From: CAZZDK01 sp964652235
Lineage (GTDB): Bacteria; Pseudomonadota; Alphaproteobacteria; UBA9219
Length of the DNA stretch: 39,026 nt
Assembly (NCBI GenBank): GCA_964652235.1
Contig: CAZZDK010000018.1
Span: forward strand, 1 to 39,026
Reading direction: 5' to 3'
In this document: positions 14,193-21,721 of the stretch, one piece after another
Numbering within the stretch: position 1 is the stretch's first letter
How the letters are laid out: each line of letters begins with the position of its first letter
The notes under the pieces: generated by a model
The model's database searches: none
Told to the model about the DNA's origin: nothing
The model's input: only the letters and a program-made list of their open reading frames with translations
Made by a program: the position numbers and the translations under genes

Positions 14193-16054
14193 ACCGCCTT
14201 CGCGAGCGCTTCGCTGAGGCGGCGGGAGAAACCGGCGGGATCAGTCAGCGTTTCGCCGTCCATAAGTCGCGCCTGGTCCAAAAGCAGCCAAGCCATATCG
14301 GCAAGGCTCTCTTTCGCGCCTTCGGCCTTCGCCCTATCCGCCATCTTGCGGATAAGCGGATGGTTTTCGTTAATCTCCATGATGCGCGCGCTGGGCGTGC
14401 GGATCTGGTTGTGCTGCTTGAGGAAACGCTCCAGATGAATGTCGATGTCGTTCTCGTCCGCGGCGAGGCAGACGGCGCTTTCGGTCAGGCGCGTTGAAAC
14501 GCGCACATCCTTCACCTTGTCCGCGAGCGTCAATTTCAAGAACGCGATGAGGGCGGAAAGATCGGCTTCGGGCGTCTTTTCGGCCTTTTTTTCCTTTTTC
14601 TTGCTTTCCTGCGGCGCGATCTTGTCGAGGTCCTGCCCCGCGCGCGTGACGGATTTGAACGGCTTGTTGTCATAGGCGCCCACCGCGCCCGGCCAGAAAT
14701 CGTCCACCGTGTCGGTCAGCAACAGGACCTCGATGCCGCGCGCCTTAAAGCCTTCCAGATGCGGGCTGCGGCGCAGCGTCTCAAGATTGTCGCCGTTGAG
14801 ATAATAGATGGCGTCCTGATCCTTCTTCATGCGGCTCGCATAATCGGCGAGAGAAACCAACCCGTCGCCGTGCGTCGAATGGAAACGCAGGAGCTTAAGC
14901 AAAGTCTCCCGGTTTTGCGCGTCCTCATACGCGCCTTCCTTGAGCACCGCGCCGAAATCGCCCCAGAACTTGCCGTAGGCTTCTTCGTCCTTCGCGAAAG
15001 TCAAAAGATCGCCGAGAACCTTGTGCGTCACGCCTTGCTTGATCTTGGCGAGCAGGGGGTTGTTCTGCAGCATTTCGCGGCTCACGTTGAGCGGCAGGTC
15101 TTCGCTGTCGATGACGCCGCGCAGGAAGCGCAGATAGGGCGGGATCAATCCTTCCGCTTCGTCGGTGATGTAAACGCGCTTGACGTAGAGCTTCACGCCG
15201 TGGCGGCGCCTGGGATCGAAAAGATCGTAAGGCCTCATGCCCGGCACGAACAAAAGGCCCGCGTACTCTATCTTGCCCTCGGCCCGCCAATGGATCGTCA
15301 GCGCAGGTTCTTCGAAAGCGTGCGCGACGTGGTGATAGAATTCCCTGTATTGCTCTTTCTTGATGTCGCTCTTGGGGCGCAGCCAAAGGGCGCTGGCCTG
15401 ATTGACAGGCTCGTCCTCGCCGTCCAGGAAGACGGGTAGGGCGATGTGGTCGGAATAAAGCTTAATGATGCCGCGCAGACGGTCGGGGTGCAAAAACTCG
15501 TCTTCGGCCTGTTTGAGATAAAGCGTCACGGTCGTGCCGCGTTCGGCGCGTTCGCCTTCCTCGATGGAAAAATCGCCCTTGCCGTCGGAACGCCAGCACC
15601 AGGCCTCCTCGGTCCCGGCTTTGCGCGAGGTCACCTCGACCATCTGCGCGACCATAAAAGCGGAATAAAAGCCGACGCCGAATTGGCCGATTTGCGCAAG
15701 CGCGCCTTTGCTCTCCGCCGCGTCGAGGCTCTTCATAAAGGCGGAGGTGCCGGATTGCGCGATGGTGCCGAGGTTTTCGATCAGCTCGTCGCGGCTCATG
15801 CCGATGCCGTTGTCGGAGACGGCAACGGTGCGCGCCTTGGGGTCGATGGTTACTTTGATCTTGAAGTCGGTGTCGTCGCCCGTCAGTTCCGGCACCGTCA
15901 GCGCTTCATAGCGCAATTTGTCGCAGGCGTCCGAGGCGTTGGAGATCAACTCGCGCAGGAAAATTTCTTTCTCGCTGTAAAGCGAATGGACCACAATGTC
16001 CAAAAGCCGGGTTACTTCGGCGCGAAAGGGAATGCGTTCTTCGGTCATGGGCAA
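14189..16054 (-). CDS. htpG: molecular chaperone HtpG (Hsp90)
   Basis: Cytosolic ATP-driven dimeric Hsp90 chaperone that remodels client proteins with DnaK. At 621 aa it matches E. coli HtpG (624 aa). The GHKL ATP site is intact: EIFLRELISNASDACDKLRYEAL near residues 30-52 (catalytic Glu and Asn), DNGIGMSRDEL and GTSAFMKSL for the ATP lid, and QFGVGFYSAFMVA near 123-135. The middle domain has LPLNVSREMLQ, and the C-terminal dimerisation region starts after a charged KKKEKKAEK stretch. TGGAG upstream of the ATG is the likely ribosome site. No heat-shock operator was recognised. Confidence 0.97.
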   Translation of the reverse strand: MPMTEERIPFRAEVTRLLDIVVHSLYSEKEIFLRELISNASDACDKLRYEALTVPELTGDDTDFKIKVTIDPKARTVAVSDNGIGMSRDELIENLGTIAQSGTSAFMKSLDAAESKGALAQIGQFGVGFYSAFMVAQMVEVTSRKAGTEEAWCWRSDGKGDFSIEEGERAERGTTVTLYLKQAEDEFLHPDRLRGIIKLYSDHIALPVFLDGEDEPVNQASALWLRPKSDIKKEQYREFYHHVAHAFEEPALTIHWRAEGKIEYAGLLFVPGMRPYDLFDPRRRHGVKLYVKRVYITDEAEGLIPPYLRFLRGVIDSEDLPLNVSREMLQNNPLLAKIKQGVTHKVLGDLLTFAKDEEAYGKFWGDFGAVLKEGAYEDAQNRETLLKLLRFHSTHGDGLVSLADYASRMKKDQDAIYYLNGDNLETLRRSPHLEGFKARGIEVLLLTDTVDDFWPGAVGAYDNKPFKSVTRAGQDLDKIAPQESKKKEKKAEKTPEADLSALIAFLKLTLADKVKDVRVSTRLTESAVCLAADENDIDIHLERFLKQHNQIRTPSARIMEINENHPLIRKMADRAKAEGAKESLADMAWLLLDQARLMDGETLTDPAGFSRRLSEALAKAV

Positions 16055-16149
16055 AGGCTCCAGAAATGTTAAACAAACAGGTATATGGCGTTGAAGGTGC
16101 AGGGTTTCAAGGGACCGAATTCGTTAACGTGAAAGTAAAACGCTTTTGC

Positions 16150-16184
16150 AAGGAGGCTAGTAAAATGTTATGAAGAAAGCATGA
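16150..16184 (+). promoter_or_regulatory. Shine-Dalgarno with two overlapping mini-ORFs before 16181
   Basis: A perfect AAGGAGG (16150-16156) stands 8 bp before ATG-TTA-TGA (16165-16173). Its stop overlaps the next start in an ATGA (ATG at 16170), which opens ATG-AAG-AAA-GCA-TGA. That stop again overlaps, as ATGA, the start of the 87-aa gene at 16181. Ribosomes loading at the strong site could reach the gene by two steps of termination-reinitiation. Alternatively the gene's original start has decayed. Confidence 0.5.
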
Positions 16185-16444
16185 AGGCAAAACCCACCCA
16201 TGTTACGATGGAAAGGAAGAGCTGGCTTGAACGCGCAGGCAGGGCCCTTTTTGCTCGCTATGAAAGGCGAGTTTGGCAAAGGGTGGCTTGGGCTTGGTGG
16301 ATAGTGAGTCCGGAGGCGCTCGCTATGCATCGTGAAAAAAGAGTTAAGGAAATGAATGAAAGGATTAAGGCGGGGGAAAAAGAGATAAGAAGAAGATTGA
16401 TCAGGGAGTTTGCTCATAAACCGAGTGAAGAGCTTGGATTCTGA
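16181..16444 (+). CDS. small basic protein, 87 aa
   Basis: Unrecognised and very basic (many Arg and Lys), with a Trp-rich centre (RRVWQRVAWAWWIVSPEALAM, about residues 29-49) and a charged helix after it (KRVKEMNERIKAGEKEIRRRLIREF). The Trp-rich part could lie at a membrane surface, but it is too short for a clear transmembrane helix. The immediate upstream sequence gives only a weak ribosome site; the strong one is 25 bp away, in front of two mini-ORFs. It lies 65 bp before the next gene on the same strand and may be co-transcribed. A competing minus-strand frame looks less protein-like. Confidence 0.5.
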   Translation: MKAKPTHVTMERKSWLERAGRALFARYERRVWQRVAWAWWIVSPEALAMHREKRVKEMNERIKAGEKEIRRRLIREFAHKPSEELGF

Positions 16445-16509
16445 TTTTAACAGAAATTTATCGCTTTTTGCCATAAAATGCTCAGGAAAGATTTCTTGAA
16501 GGGGTTTTT

Positions 16510-17298
16510 ATGGAAAAGGTTCATTTATCCGGAGCTTTTCGACAGAAAGTCGTTTCTCAATTTCTTCTCAGGGCCAGAGGTGACCAGAAAGTCGTCGGCA
16601 TGGCCATGGCGGCCTTCCTTCTGAAGGCCGAGGAAAATTCAGCCAATTACGCAAGGGCGCAGAGGGTTCTGGACAACGATGCGGCTATTCTCGCGTTCAT
16701 AGAGCGGATTCGTTCCAAATATAAGGACGAGATTGCCTCTCTTCGTAGGGAAGAGAGGGAAAAGACCCAAAAACAGATCAATGAAGATGTGCAGAGAAAG
16801 CAGGACGAGTCTTTGGCCCTTTTGCGGGAAGTTTCTCATGACTCCAAGAAAATGAACAAAAGGCTCGACGTTTGGCTTCCGCGAATTCACAAAGCCGTCT
16901 CCCCCAAAGGCGTTCTTGTTCTTGGCGTGGCGGCCTCGTTGATCGCTTCCGCCATTTGGGGCGTGCCGTCTTTCATTAAGGAGGGATGGGAAAAGCTGAC
17001 CAAGGGCAAGGCCGCGCGAAGCGAACCTGAAAAGAAAGAAACCACGCCCGCCGCGGCGCCGCAAAACGTCCCGCCTCTTCGGCGCGAGGAAGAAAAACAA
17101 GCCCCCGTCGTCGTTCCGCCTTCCGATCCGATAGAGAAGGGACCGGAAGGCCCGTTCGATATTGCGGCCAGGCGCCGCGTCGTTTTTCTTGCCGCCGCGC
17201 AGACGGCGTTGCTGCGGGGGAAAAGTCCGGACGCGATTCTTCCCGCCCGGCGCGTCTTTCTGCGCACGGGGCGCTTGAGGCTCGGCTATCGCCCGTAA
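16510..17298 (+). CDS. uncharacterised coiled-coil membrane protein, 262 aa
   Basis: No family recognised. The N terminus (1-60) is helical. Residues about 65-120 are a highly charged likely coiled coil (RSKYKDEIASLRREEREKTQ and on). Residues 134-156 (GVLVLGVAASLIASAIWGVPSFI) form a single transmembrane helix. Then comes a Pro/Glu/Lys-rich linker (165-220) and a basic C-terminal domain (about 225-262). This layout resembles a scaffold or anchor spanning the inner membrane, but no function can be assigned. AGGGG lies upstream of the ATG. Its last 13 bp overlap the convergent EAL-like gene. Confidence 0.7.
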   Translation: MEKVHLSGAFRQKVVSQFLLRARGDQKVVGMAMAAFLLKAEENSANYARAQRVLDNDAAILAFIERIRSKYKDEIASLRREEREKTQKQINEDVQRKQDESLALLREVSHDSKKMNKRLDVWLPRIHKAVSPKGVLVLGVAASLIASAIWGVPSFIKEGWEKLTKGKAARSEPEKKETTPAAAPQNVPPLRREEEKQAPVVVPPSDPIEKGPEGPFDIAARRRVVFLAAAQTALLRGKSPDAILPARRVFLRTGRLRLGYRP

Positions 17299-18521
17299 GA
17301 AGGGTTGAGTGGCCTCGCTTTCGCCTCCTCTAACCTTCTGTCCACCTCGCGGCCCTGGAACATGACGATCCCGAGATCCTGGCCCGTCGCGATGGCGCGG
17401 GCGTCGTCGCAGCGGCACAGGATGGTGTGGGCCTGTCCGGTGTCTTTGATAAGGTTGCGGACCTCAGGGATCATGCTGGGCAAAATGTCCTCCACCGCGC
17501 CGGGCGCCCAGAAAAGCTTCACGAGATCGAAGCCCAGATTGGTTCTGTCGCAATAGCGCAGCGTGTGGTGGGTGAGGCCGTCCAGACACAGGCGGAAGCC
17601 GTGATCGCGCAGATAATCGCGGGCGAAAAGAAAAGCGCCCATATCCGCGAAAACGTCGAGCTTGTTCATCTCGATCACAAGACGCCCGCGCAATTGCGGC
17701 GTGACGGCGGCTTCGAACTTCGCGAAATCGGGCGTCAATATGCTCGCGACGTTGAGGTTGACGCTGAAAGGCATGGAGGACGACATCCCGTCGCGGATGA
17801 AGCTGCGCATCATCCGCTTGTCGAGCGCTCGCGTGAGATACCGGAAAAGCCAAACGTCCGCCGCCAAGTCCACGTCCGGGGCGACGGCGCGCTGCAGATC
17901 GTCCACGGAGACGAAGACTTCCTCGAACAGTCTCTGCGGCGGCGCCTCGTCGATGATAGTGCAGACCGTCTGGCGCCGGGTAAGGGTCGTCACGTCCGCC
18001 GTCTCAAGCGCTTGTTCAAGTTTGTGCAGAAAGGGCGGAGCGATGGGCGTCTTTTCTTTCCGGAAAAGGGCGGTTGGCGTTTCCTCCTCGCGCCTGCGTT
18101 CGGCCTCGGCCAGAAGCTCTTCCGCTTTTTTCAAGAGCGAGTCGTAGTCTTCCGAAAGATCGTACCAGGTGCAGAAAGCGGAGCGTCCCCCCGGTTCCGG
18201 AATCTCCAGCAAGGGGTCCTGGCTGAACAATTGTTGAAGCCGCGTCACCGCCGCCTCTAGGACCGTGGGAGTGGTGTTTTTACTGACGAAAAAGATATCC
18301 CCGTTTTCAAGATTGAAAAGCTGCCCCTCGAAACCGCTGACATACGAGGCGAAGGATTCGCGGGCGATTTCGCCATACCGTTCGCGTCCATAGGCGCGGG
18401 AAAGCTTGGAAAGGTGCAGGTGCAACCCCATGCGTCCGGCGCGATGGACCCTAAGCCGCCGAACAAGGTCCAGGAGCATCGATTCCTGCGGCGGGGGGCG
18501 AAAGCGGGAGAAAGAGGGCAT
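17286..18521 (-). CDS. degenerate EAL-domain protein (predicted non-catalytic)
   Basis: A 411-aa protein whose C-terminal half (about 180-400) follows the layout of EAL c-di-GMP phosphodiesterase domains: SVNLNVASI (253-261), a VIEMNK strand (282-287), LCLDGL (311-316), FDLVKLFW (331-338), CRCDD (369-373) and a closing FQG (388-390). The EAL motif itself is missing. The metal-binding E-x-T-E is IEMNK, the DDFGTG loop is LDGLTHH (second Asp lost), and AEGVE is CRCDD. Phosphodiesterase activity is therefore unlikely; ligand sensing or protein docking is more plausible. The N-terminal 150 residues, ending in a charged helix, are unrecognised. A TATAAT lies only 7 bp before the ATG on the minus strand, so the mRNA may be leaderless or the true start may be Met15. 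Confidence 0.7.
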   Translation of the reverse strand: MPSFSRFRPPPQESMLLDLVRRLRVHRAGRMGLHLHLSKLSRAYGRERYGEIARESFASYVSGFEGQLFNLENGDIFFVSKNTTPTVLEAAVTRLQQLFSQDPLLEIPEPGGRSAFCTWYDLSEDYDSLLKKAEELLAEAERRREEETPTALFRKEKTPIAPPFLHKLEQALETADVTTLTRRQTVCTIIDEAPPQRLFEEVFVSVDDLQRAVAPDVDLAADVWLFRYLTRALDKRMMRSFIRDGMSSSMPFSVNLNVASILTPDFAKFEAAVTPQLRGRLVIEMNKLDVFADMGAFLFARDYLRDHGFRLCLDGLTHHTLRYCDRTNLGFDLVKLFWAPGAVEDILPSMIPEVRNLIKDTGQAHTILCRCDDARAIATGQDLGIVMFQGREVDRRLEEAKARPLNPSYGR

Positions 18522-18528
18522 AAGGTTG

Positions 18529-18556
18529 ATTATAAAGAAGGAAAGTTAAGCTTAAC
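18529..18556. promoter_or_regulatory. divergent promoter region with 12-bp palindrome
   Basis: Between the divergent EAL-like and HD-GYP-like genes. TATAAT on the minus strand (18529-18534) faces the EAL-like gene. The perfect palindrome GTTAAGCTTAAC (18545-18556) lies where the -35 region and an operator would be. A regulator acting on both genes is possible. No good -35 hexamer is visible. Confidence 0.4.
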
Positions 18557-18683
18557 AGGAGGTTGTTCCAGCTTAGTTAAATTTTAGTAACTTTCAATTT
18601 TAACTTCTGTTTGAGGTTTGAGGCGTAAGCTGCCGCCGGGCGGTTTTCTGCCGGGCTTGTCAACGTGTTGTCTGCTTTATCTC

Positions 18684-19988
18684 ATGGAACCCTCTTTGCC
18701 GAACGAGATTCTTTCGCCGCCTGCCGGTTTTCCGGAGGAAGAGCTGCATCCTGAGATGAAAGGCCGCCTATTCTATGCGGGCGCGTCGATCGGTTTGCTG
18801 ATCGTGTCCGTTTTCGGGATCTGGGACATTCTGGCCGGGGACGGCTTTGCCGCCGGGGCGGGGACGCCGCGTTTCTGGCTCGGTCTTGCGACGGCCCTTG
18901 TCCCGCTCCTGATTTTGCCGCTTATTCTGAGAAGAGAGGCCCGGCTCGGCGAGCGTATGCGGCTTGGTTCCCTCTACGGGCTTCGGATCGAGCAGCTTGA
19001 AAGCAGGCTGTCTTACCGCGAGGATATGCTGCGGCTGATTGCCGATCACCAGGCGGGCTGCATCTCTATTTTCGACCGCCACAATCGCTATTGGTTTGTG
19101 AACGAAAAGGCCGCCGCCGAGATCGGCAAGCCCCAGGCCGAAATCATAGGCCGTCCGCCCATCAAGGTCCTGCCGAACGAGCAGGCTAAGAAGCTGGAGG
19201 TTCGTCTCGCCGAAGCTCGCGCTGCCGAGGGGCCGATCGAGACGGTGGATCGGGTCGTGAATCTGAAGGGCGAGACCCGTTTTCTTCAACGTCATTACGA
19301 GGCCGTTTCAGAGATCGCGGAGGTCAGCGGCTGCGTTCTTCTGCGCGAGGACGATCTGACGACCCTGTTCGTAGAGAAAGAGCGGCGCGAGCAAATGCTT
19401 CGGCAGGTGATCGAAACGCTGGTCGCCGTCGTGGACAGGCGCGATCCTTATGCGGCAGGGCACTCTTCGCGCGTGGGGCAGCTCGCCCGCGCGATCGCCG
19501 TCGAAATGGGGCTGGAGCCGGTCCAGGTCGAAGCGGCGGAAATCGCCGGATCGCTGATGAACTTCGGCAAGGTTCTCGTCTCGCGGCGCATTCTGACCAA
19601 GACGGGGGCGTTGACGTCCGAAGAGTTGCAGCGCGTGCGCGACGGCATTCTGACTTCCGCCGAGATTCTGGGGATCATCGGCTTCGAGGGGCCTGTGGTG
19701 CCGACTCTGCGCCAGGTTTTGGAGCGTTACGACGGCACCGGCGCGCCGGAAGGCCTGGCGGGCGAAGAGATTCTCGTCACGGCGCGGATCGTTTCGGTCG
19801 CCAACGCCTTTGTGGCGCTCGTCAGCCCGCGCGCGCATCGCGACAGCCTGCCTTTCCGCGAGGCGGTCGAGCATATGATGAAAGAGGCCGGAAAGGCCTA
19901 TGACGAGCGGGTCATCATCGCCCTCAACCATTACATCGAGAACCGCCCGAACAAGCTTGACTGGCTGAAGGTCAAGCAACTAGCCTAG
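18684..19988 (+). CDS. PAS / degenerate HD-GYP membrane protein
   Basis: A 434-aa protein with two transmembrane helices (about 29-50 and 63-82), a PAS-like sensor domain (about 115-225: HQAGCISIFDRHNRYWFVNEK) and an HD-GYP-type domain (about 240-425). The scaffold is clear (DPYAAGHSSRVGQLARAIA, GALTSEEL, ERYDGTGAPEGLAGEEI), but the metal ligands are gone. HD of HDIGK is MN (residues 292-293, LMNFGK), HHERxDGTGYP is VLERYDGTGAP, and the later VADxFDA Asp positions read VANAFVA. Only the first His (260) remains. It is therefore unlikely to hydrolyse c-di-GMP and is probably a sensor or adaptor. ATG at 18684 is preferred over an upstream TTG (18618); neither has a good ribosome site, so the start is uncertain. 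Confidence 0.75.
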   Translation: MEPSLPNEILSPPAGFPEEELHPEMKGRLFYAGASIGLLIVSVFGIWDILAGDGFAAGAGTPRFWLGLATALVPLLILPLILRREARLGERMRLGSLYGLRIEQLESRLSYREDMLRLIADHQAGCISIFDRHNRYWFVNEKAAAEIGKPQAEIIGRPPIKVLPNEQAKKLEVRLAEARAAEGPIETVDRVVNLKGETRFLQRHYEAVSEIAEVSGCVLLREDDLTTLFVEKERREQMLRQVIETLVAVVDRRDPYAAGHSSRVGQLARAIAVEMGLEPVQVEAAEIAGSLMNFGKVLVSRRILTKTGALTSEELQRVRDGILTSAEILGIIGFEGPVVPTLRQVLERYDGTGAPEGLAGEEILVTARIVSVANAFVALVSPRAHRDSLPFREAVEHMMKEAGKAYDERVIIALNHYIENRPNKLDWLKVKQLA

Positions 19989-19993
19989 GGGCG

Positions 19994-20863
19994 ATGAAAG
20001 CGATCCGAAAACTAATCCAGGAACAACAGGTTGAAGAGGAAGAGGCCCAGCCCCTTCTTTTGGCCGACGCTTCCTCGCCGATCTCGCGCGATTCCGGAAA
20101 ATGGAACGCGCGCGGTTTTTGGACTCTGACGCTCAAGGAGATTCGCCGCTTTCTCAAAATATGGGAACAAAGCCTCGTCTCGCCGCTCGTGATGACCTTG
20201 CTCTTCTACGCCGTCTTTTCCGTGACGGTGGGGCGGGGACATCCGGCCATCGGCGGCGTGTCTTTCCTCCAGTTTTTGATTCCCGGTCTCGTCATGATGG
20301 CGATGGCGCAGGGCGCCTTTATCAACGGCGCCGGTTCCCTTATCCTCCTTAAGGTGCGCGGCAGCATCGTGGACGTTCTGATGACGCCGCTCTCGCCGTT
20401 CGATCTGACGATGGGCTATGCCGCAAGCGGGATCGTCCGGGCGCTTTTGGTGGGGGCGCTTGCGCTCGGCGCGGCGACCTTGTTCGCGCCGCTTCCCGTT
20501 CACAACGTTTGGCTTGTCCTTTATTACGCCGGGATGGGATCTCTTATGCTGGCGCTGATCGGGGTCATAACGGGAATCATGGGGGCCGATTTCGACCATC
20601 TGGGCGCGGTTCAGAACTTTATCGTCACGCCCGCGACGTTTCTTTCCGGCACGTTTTTCTCGATCAAGGACCTGCCGGAGACGTGGCGGCTCGTCTGCCA
20701 ATTCAATCCGTTTTTTTATATGATCGACGGGTTCCGCTACGGCTTTACGGGCTATGCCGACGGCGACGTGCGGGGCGGCATGGCGATGCTTTTCTTCGTC
20801 AATCTGGCGCTTTTCAACGTCGCTTATTGGCTGTTCGCGCGCGGCACGCGCCTTAAGACGTGA
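19994..20863 (+). CDS. ABC-2 type transporter permease
   Basis: A 289-aa integral membrane protein with six hydrophobic helices starting near residue 60, after an unusual acidic cytosolic N terminus (EEEEAQPLLLADASSP). TLKEIRRFLKIWEQSLVSPLVMTLLFYAVF is the standard start of ABC-2 permeases (YadH/NodJ-like). The closing CQFNPFFYMIDGFRYGFTG is the conserved signature before the last helices. It would pair with a separate ATPase to export a lipid, polysaccharide or drug, but no ATP-binding subunit is next to it. It begins 5 bp after the HD-GYP-like gene and is probably in the same operon. Confidence 0.85.
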   Translation: MKAIRKLIQEQQVEEEEAQPLLLADASSPISRDSGKWNARGFWTLTLKEIRRFLKIWEQSLVSPLVMTLLFYAVFSVTVGRGHPAIGGVSFLQFLIPGLVMMAMAQGAFINGAGSLILLKVRGSIVDVLMTPLSPFDLTMGYAASGIVRALLVGALALGAATLFAPLPVHNVWLVLYYAGMGSLMLALIGVITGIMGADFDHLGAVQNFIVTPATFLSGTFFSIKDLPETWRLVCQFNPFFYMIDGFRYGFTGYADGDVRGGMAMLFFVNLALFNVAYWLFARGTRLKT

Positions 20864-20876
20864 AGGGGGGGAAGAC

Positions 20877-21380
20877 ATGGGAAAAAAGGTTCTTCTTTTC
20901 GCCGTTTTCCTTTCGCTGACCGCCTGCGCGGGCGACAAGGGTCCGCCGCGATCCTGTCCGCAGGTGGCGGTGCTGCGCGATCTGGAACGGATCGAGGATT
21001 ACGGCAGCGACACGCGCGATCCCGCCAATCTTGTGGCGCTTGCGGCGATGCGCGGCGTGGAAGGCTCGTGCGATTACAAAGGCGAAGGCGTCGAGATCGC
21101 GTTTGAGCTGCTCATCGGGGCGGAAAAAGGGCCTCGTCTCGGCGGCGACCAGATCGGTTTTCCCTTTTTCGTCTCCCTTATCAACCCGGACGGCGAGGTT
21201 CGTTCGAAGGAAATCATGACGACGCAGATCGTTTTTCCGGCGGGTGGGAAAAGCGCGCAGAAAAGCGAGCCGTTGCGCGTTTTCATTCCGCTTAAGGAGG
21301 GCGAAAACGGAGCCTTTTATCGCGTGCTGATGGGCTTTCAACTCACCGAAGCGCAGTTGAAAGCGGCAAGGGAGAAGTAG
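20877..21380 (+). CDS. predicted lipoprotein, 167 aa
   Basis: The signal peptide ends in lipobox LTAC with Cys17, followed by a short AGDKGPP linker and a beta-rich domain (VEIAFELLIGAEKGP, FPFFVSLINPDGEVRSKEIM, LRVFIPLKEGENGAFYRVLMGFQL). Similar small alphaproteobacterial lipoproteins of unknown role exist. ATG at 20877 has a run of GGGGGG/GAAG upstream and gives the proper signal peptide. It lies 13 bp after the ABC-2 permease, so it is likely co-transcribed. Confidence 0.75.
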   Translation: MGKKVLLFAVFLSLTACAGDKGPPRSCPQVAVLRDLERIEDYGSDTRDPANLVALAAMRGVEGSCDYKGEGVEIAFELLIGAEKGPRLGGDQIGFPFFVSLINPDGEVRSKEIMTTQIVFPAGGKSAQKSEPLRVFIPLKEGENGAFYRVLMGFQLTEAQLKAAREK

Positions 21381-21394
21381 CCTCGCTCCTTGTC

Positions 21395-21530
21395 CGTCAT
21401 TGCGAGCGATCCCGGCGATAGCCGGGGGAGCGCGGCAATCCAGAGTCAAACAGAACAGCCTTAGTTCTTTGCGGCCCTGGCTTGCTTCGTCGTCGCGCCG
21501 CCTTTGGCGACGCTCCTTCTCGCAATGACG
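21395..21530. repeat. palindromic intergenic repeat (about 136 bp)
   Basis: Bounded by CGTCATTGCGAG (21395-21406) and its exact inverse CTCGCAATGACG (21519-21530). The content is of the type dispersed in proteobacterial intergenic regions (CGATAGCCGGGGGAGCGCGG, GGCAATCCAGAG). It separates the lipoprotein gene from the Flp pilin and may act as a bidirectional terminator. Confidence 0.7.
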
Positions 21531-21540
21531 ATTTTTGTGA

Positions 21541-21708
21541 TTACGATCCAAACCCGTTCGCGATTCCTTCGAACAGGCCGCGCACCCCGCCGCCGAGCAG
21601 GGCTACGACGGCCACGATCGCCATGGCGATGGATCCGGCGATCAGGGCGTACTCAATGGCCGTTGCGCCGCGTTCGTTCGGGAAAAAAGGGGCCAGTTTC
21701 TTCGGCAT
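21541..21708 (-). CDS. flp: Flp-type class IVb pilin
   Basis: A 55-aa protein, short enough to be missed by length filters. After a basic leader (MPKKLAPFFPNERG) comes ATAIEYALIAGSIAMAIVAV, the Flp signature. Cleavage after Gly14 leaves Ala at +1 and Glu at +5 with the IEY motif, then a hydrophobic helix and LGGGVRGLFEGIANGFGS, the typical amphipathic tail. Flp pilins are assembled by the Tad machine into adhesive tight-adherence pili. No tad/cpa genes are nearby, so it is an orphan here. It begins 13 bp after the prfC stop with GAGGAG upstream, and probably shares prfC's transcript. Confidence 0.88.
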   Translation of the reverse strand: MPKKLAPFFPNERGATAIEYALIAGSIAMAIVAVVALLGGGVRGLFEGIANGFGS

Positions 21709-21721
21709 GAGAAGGCTCTCC

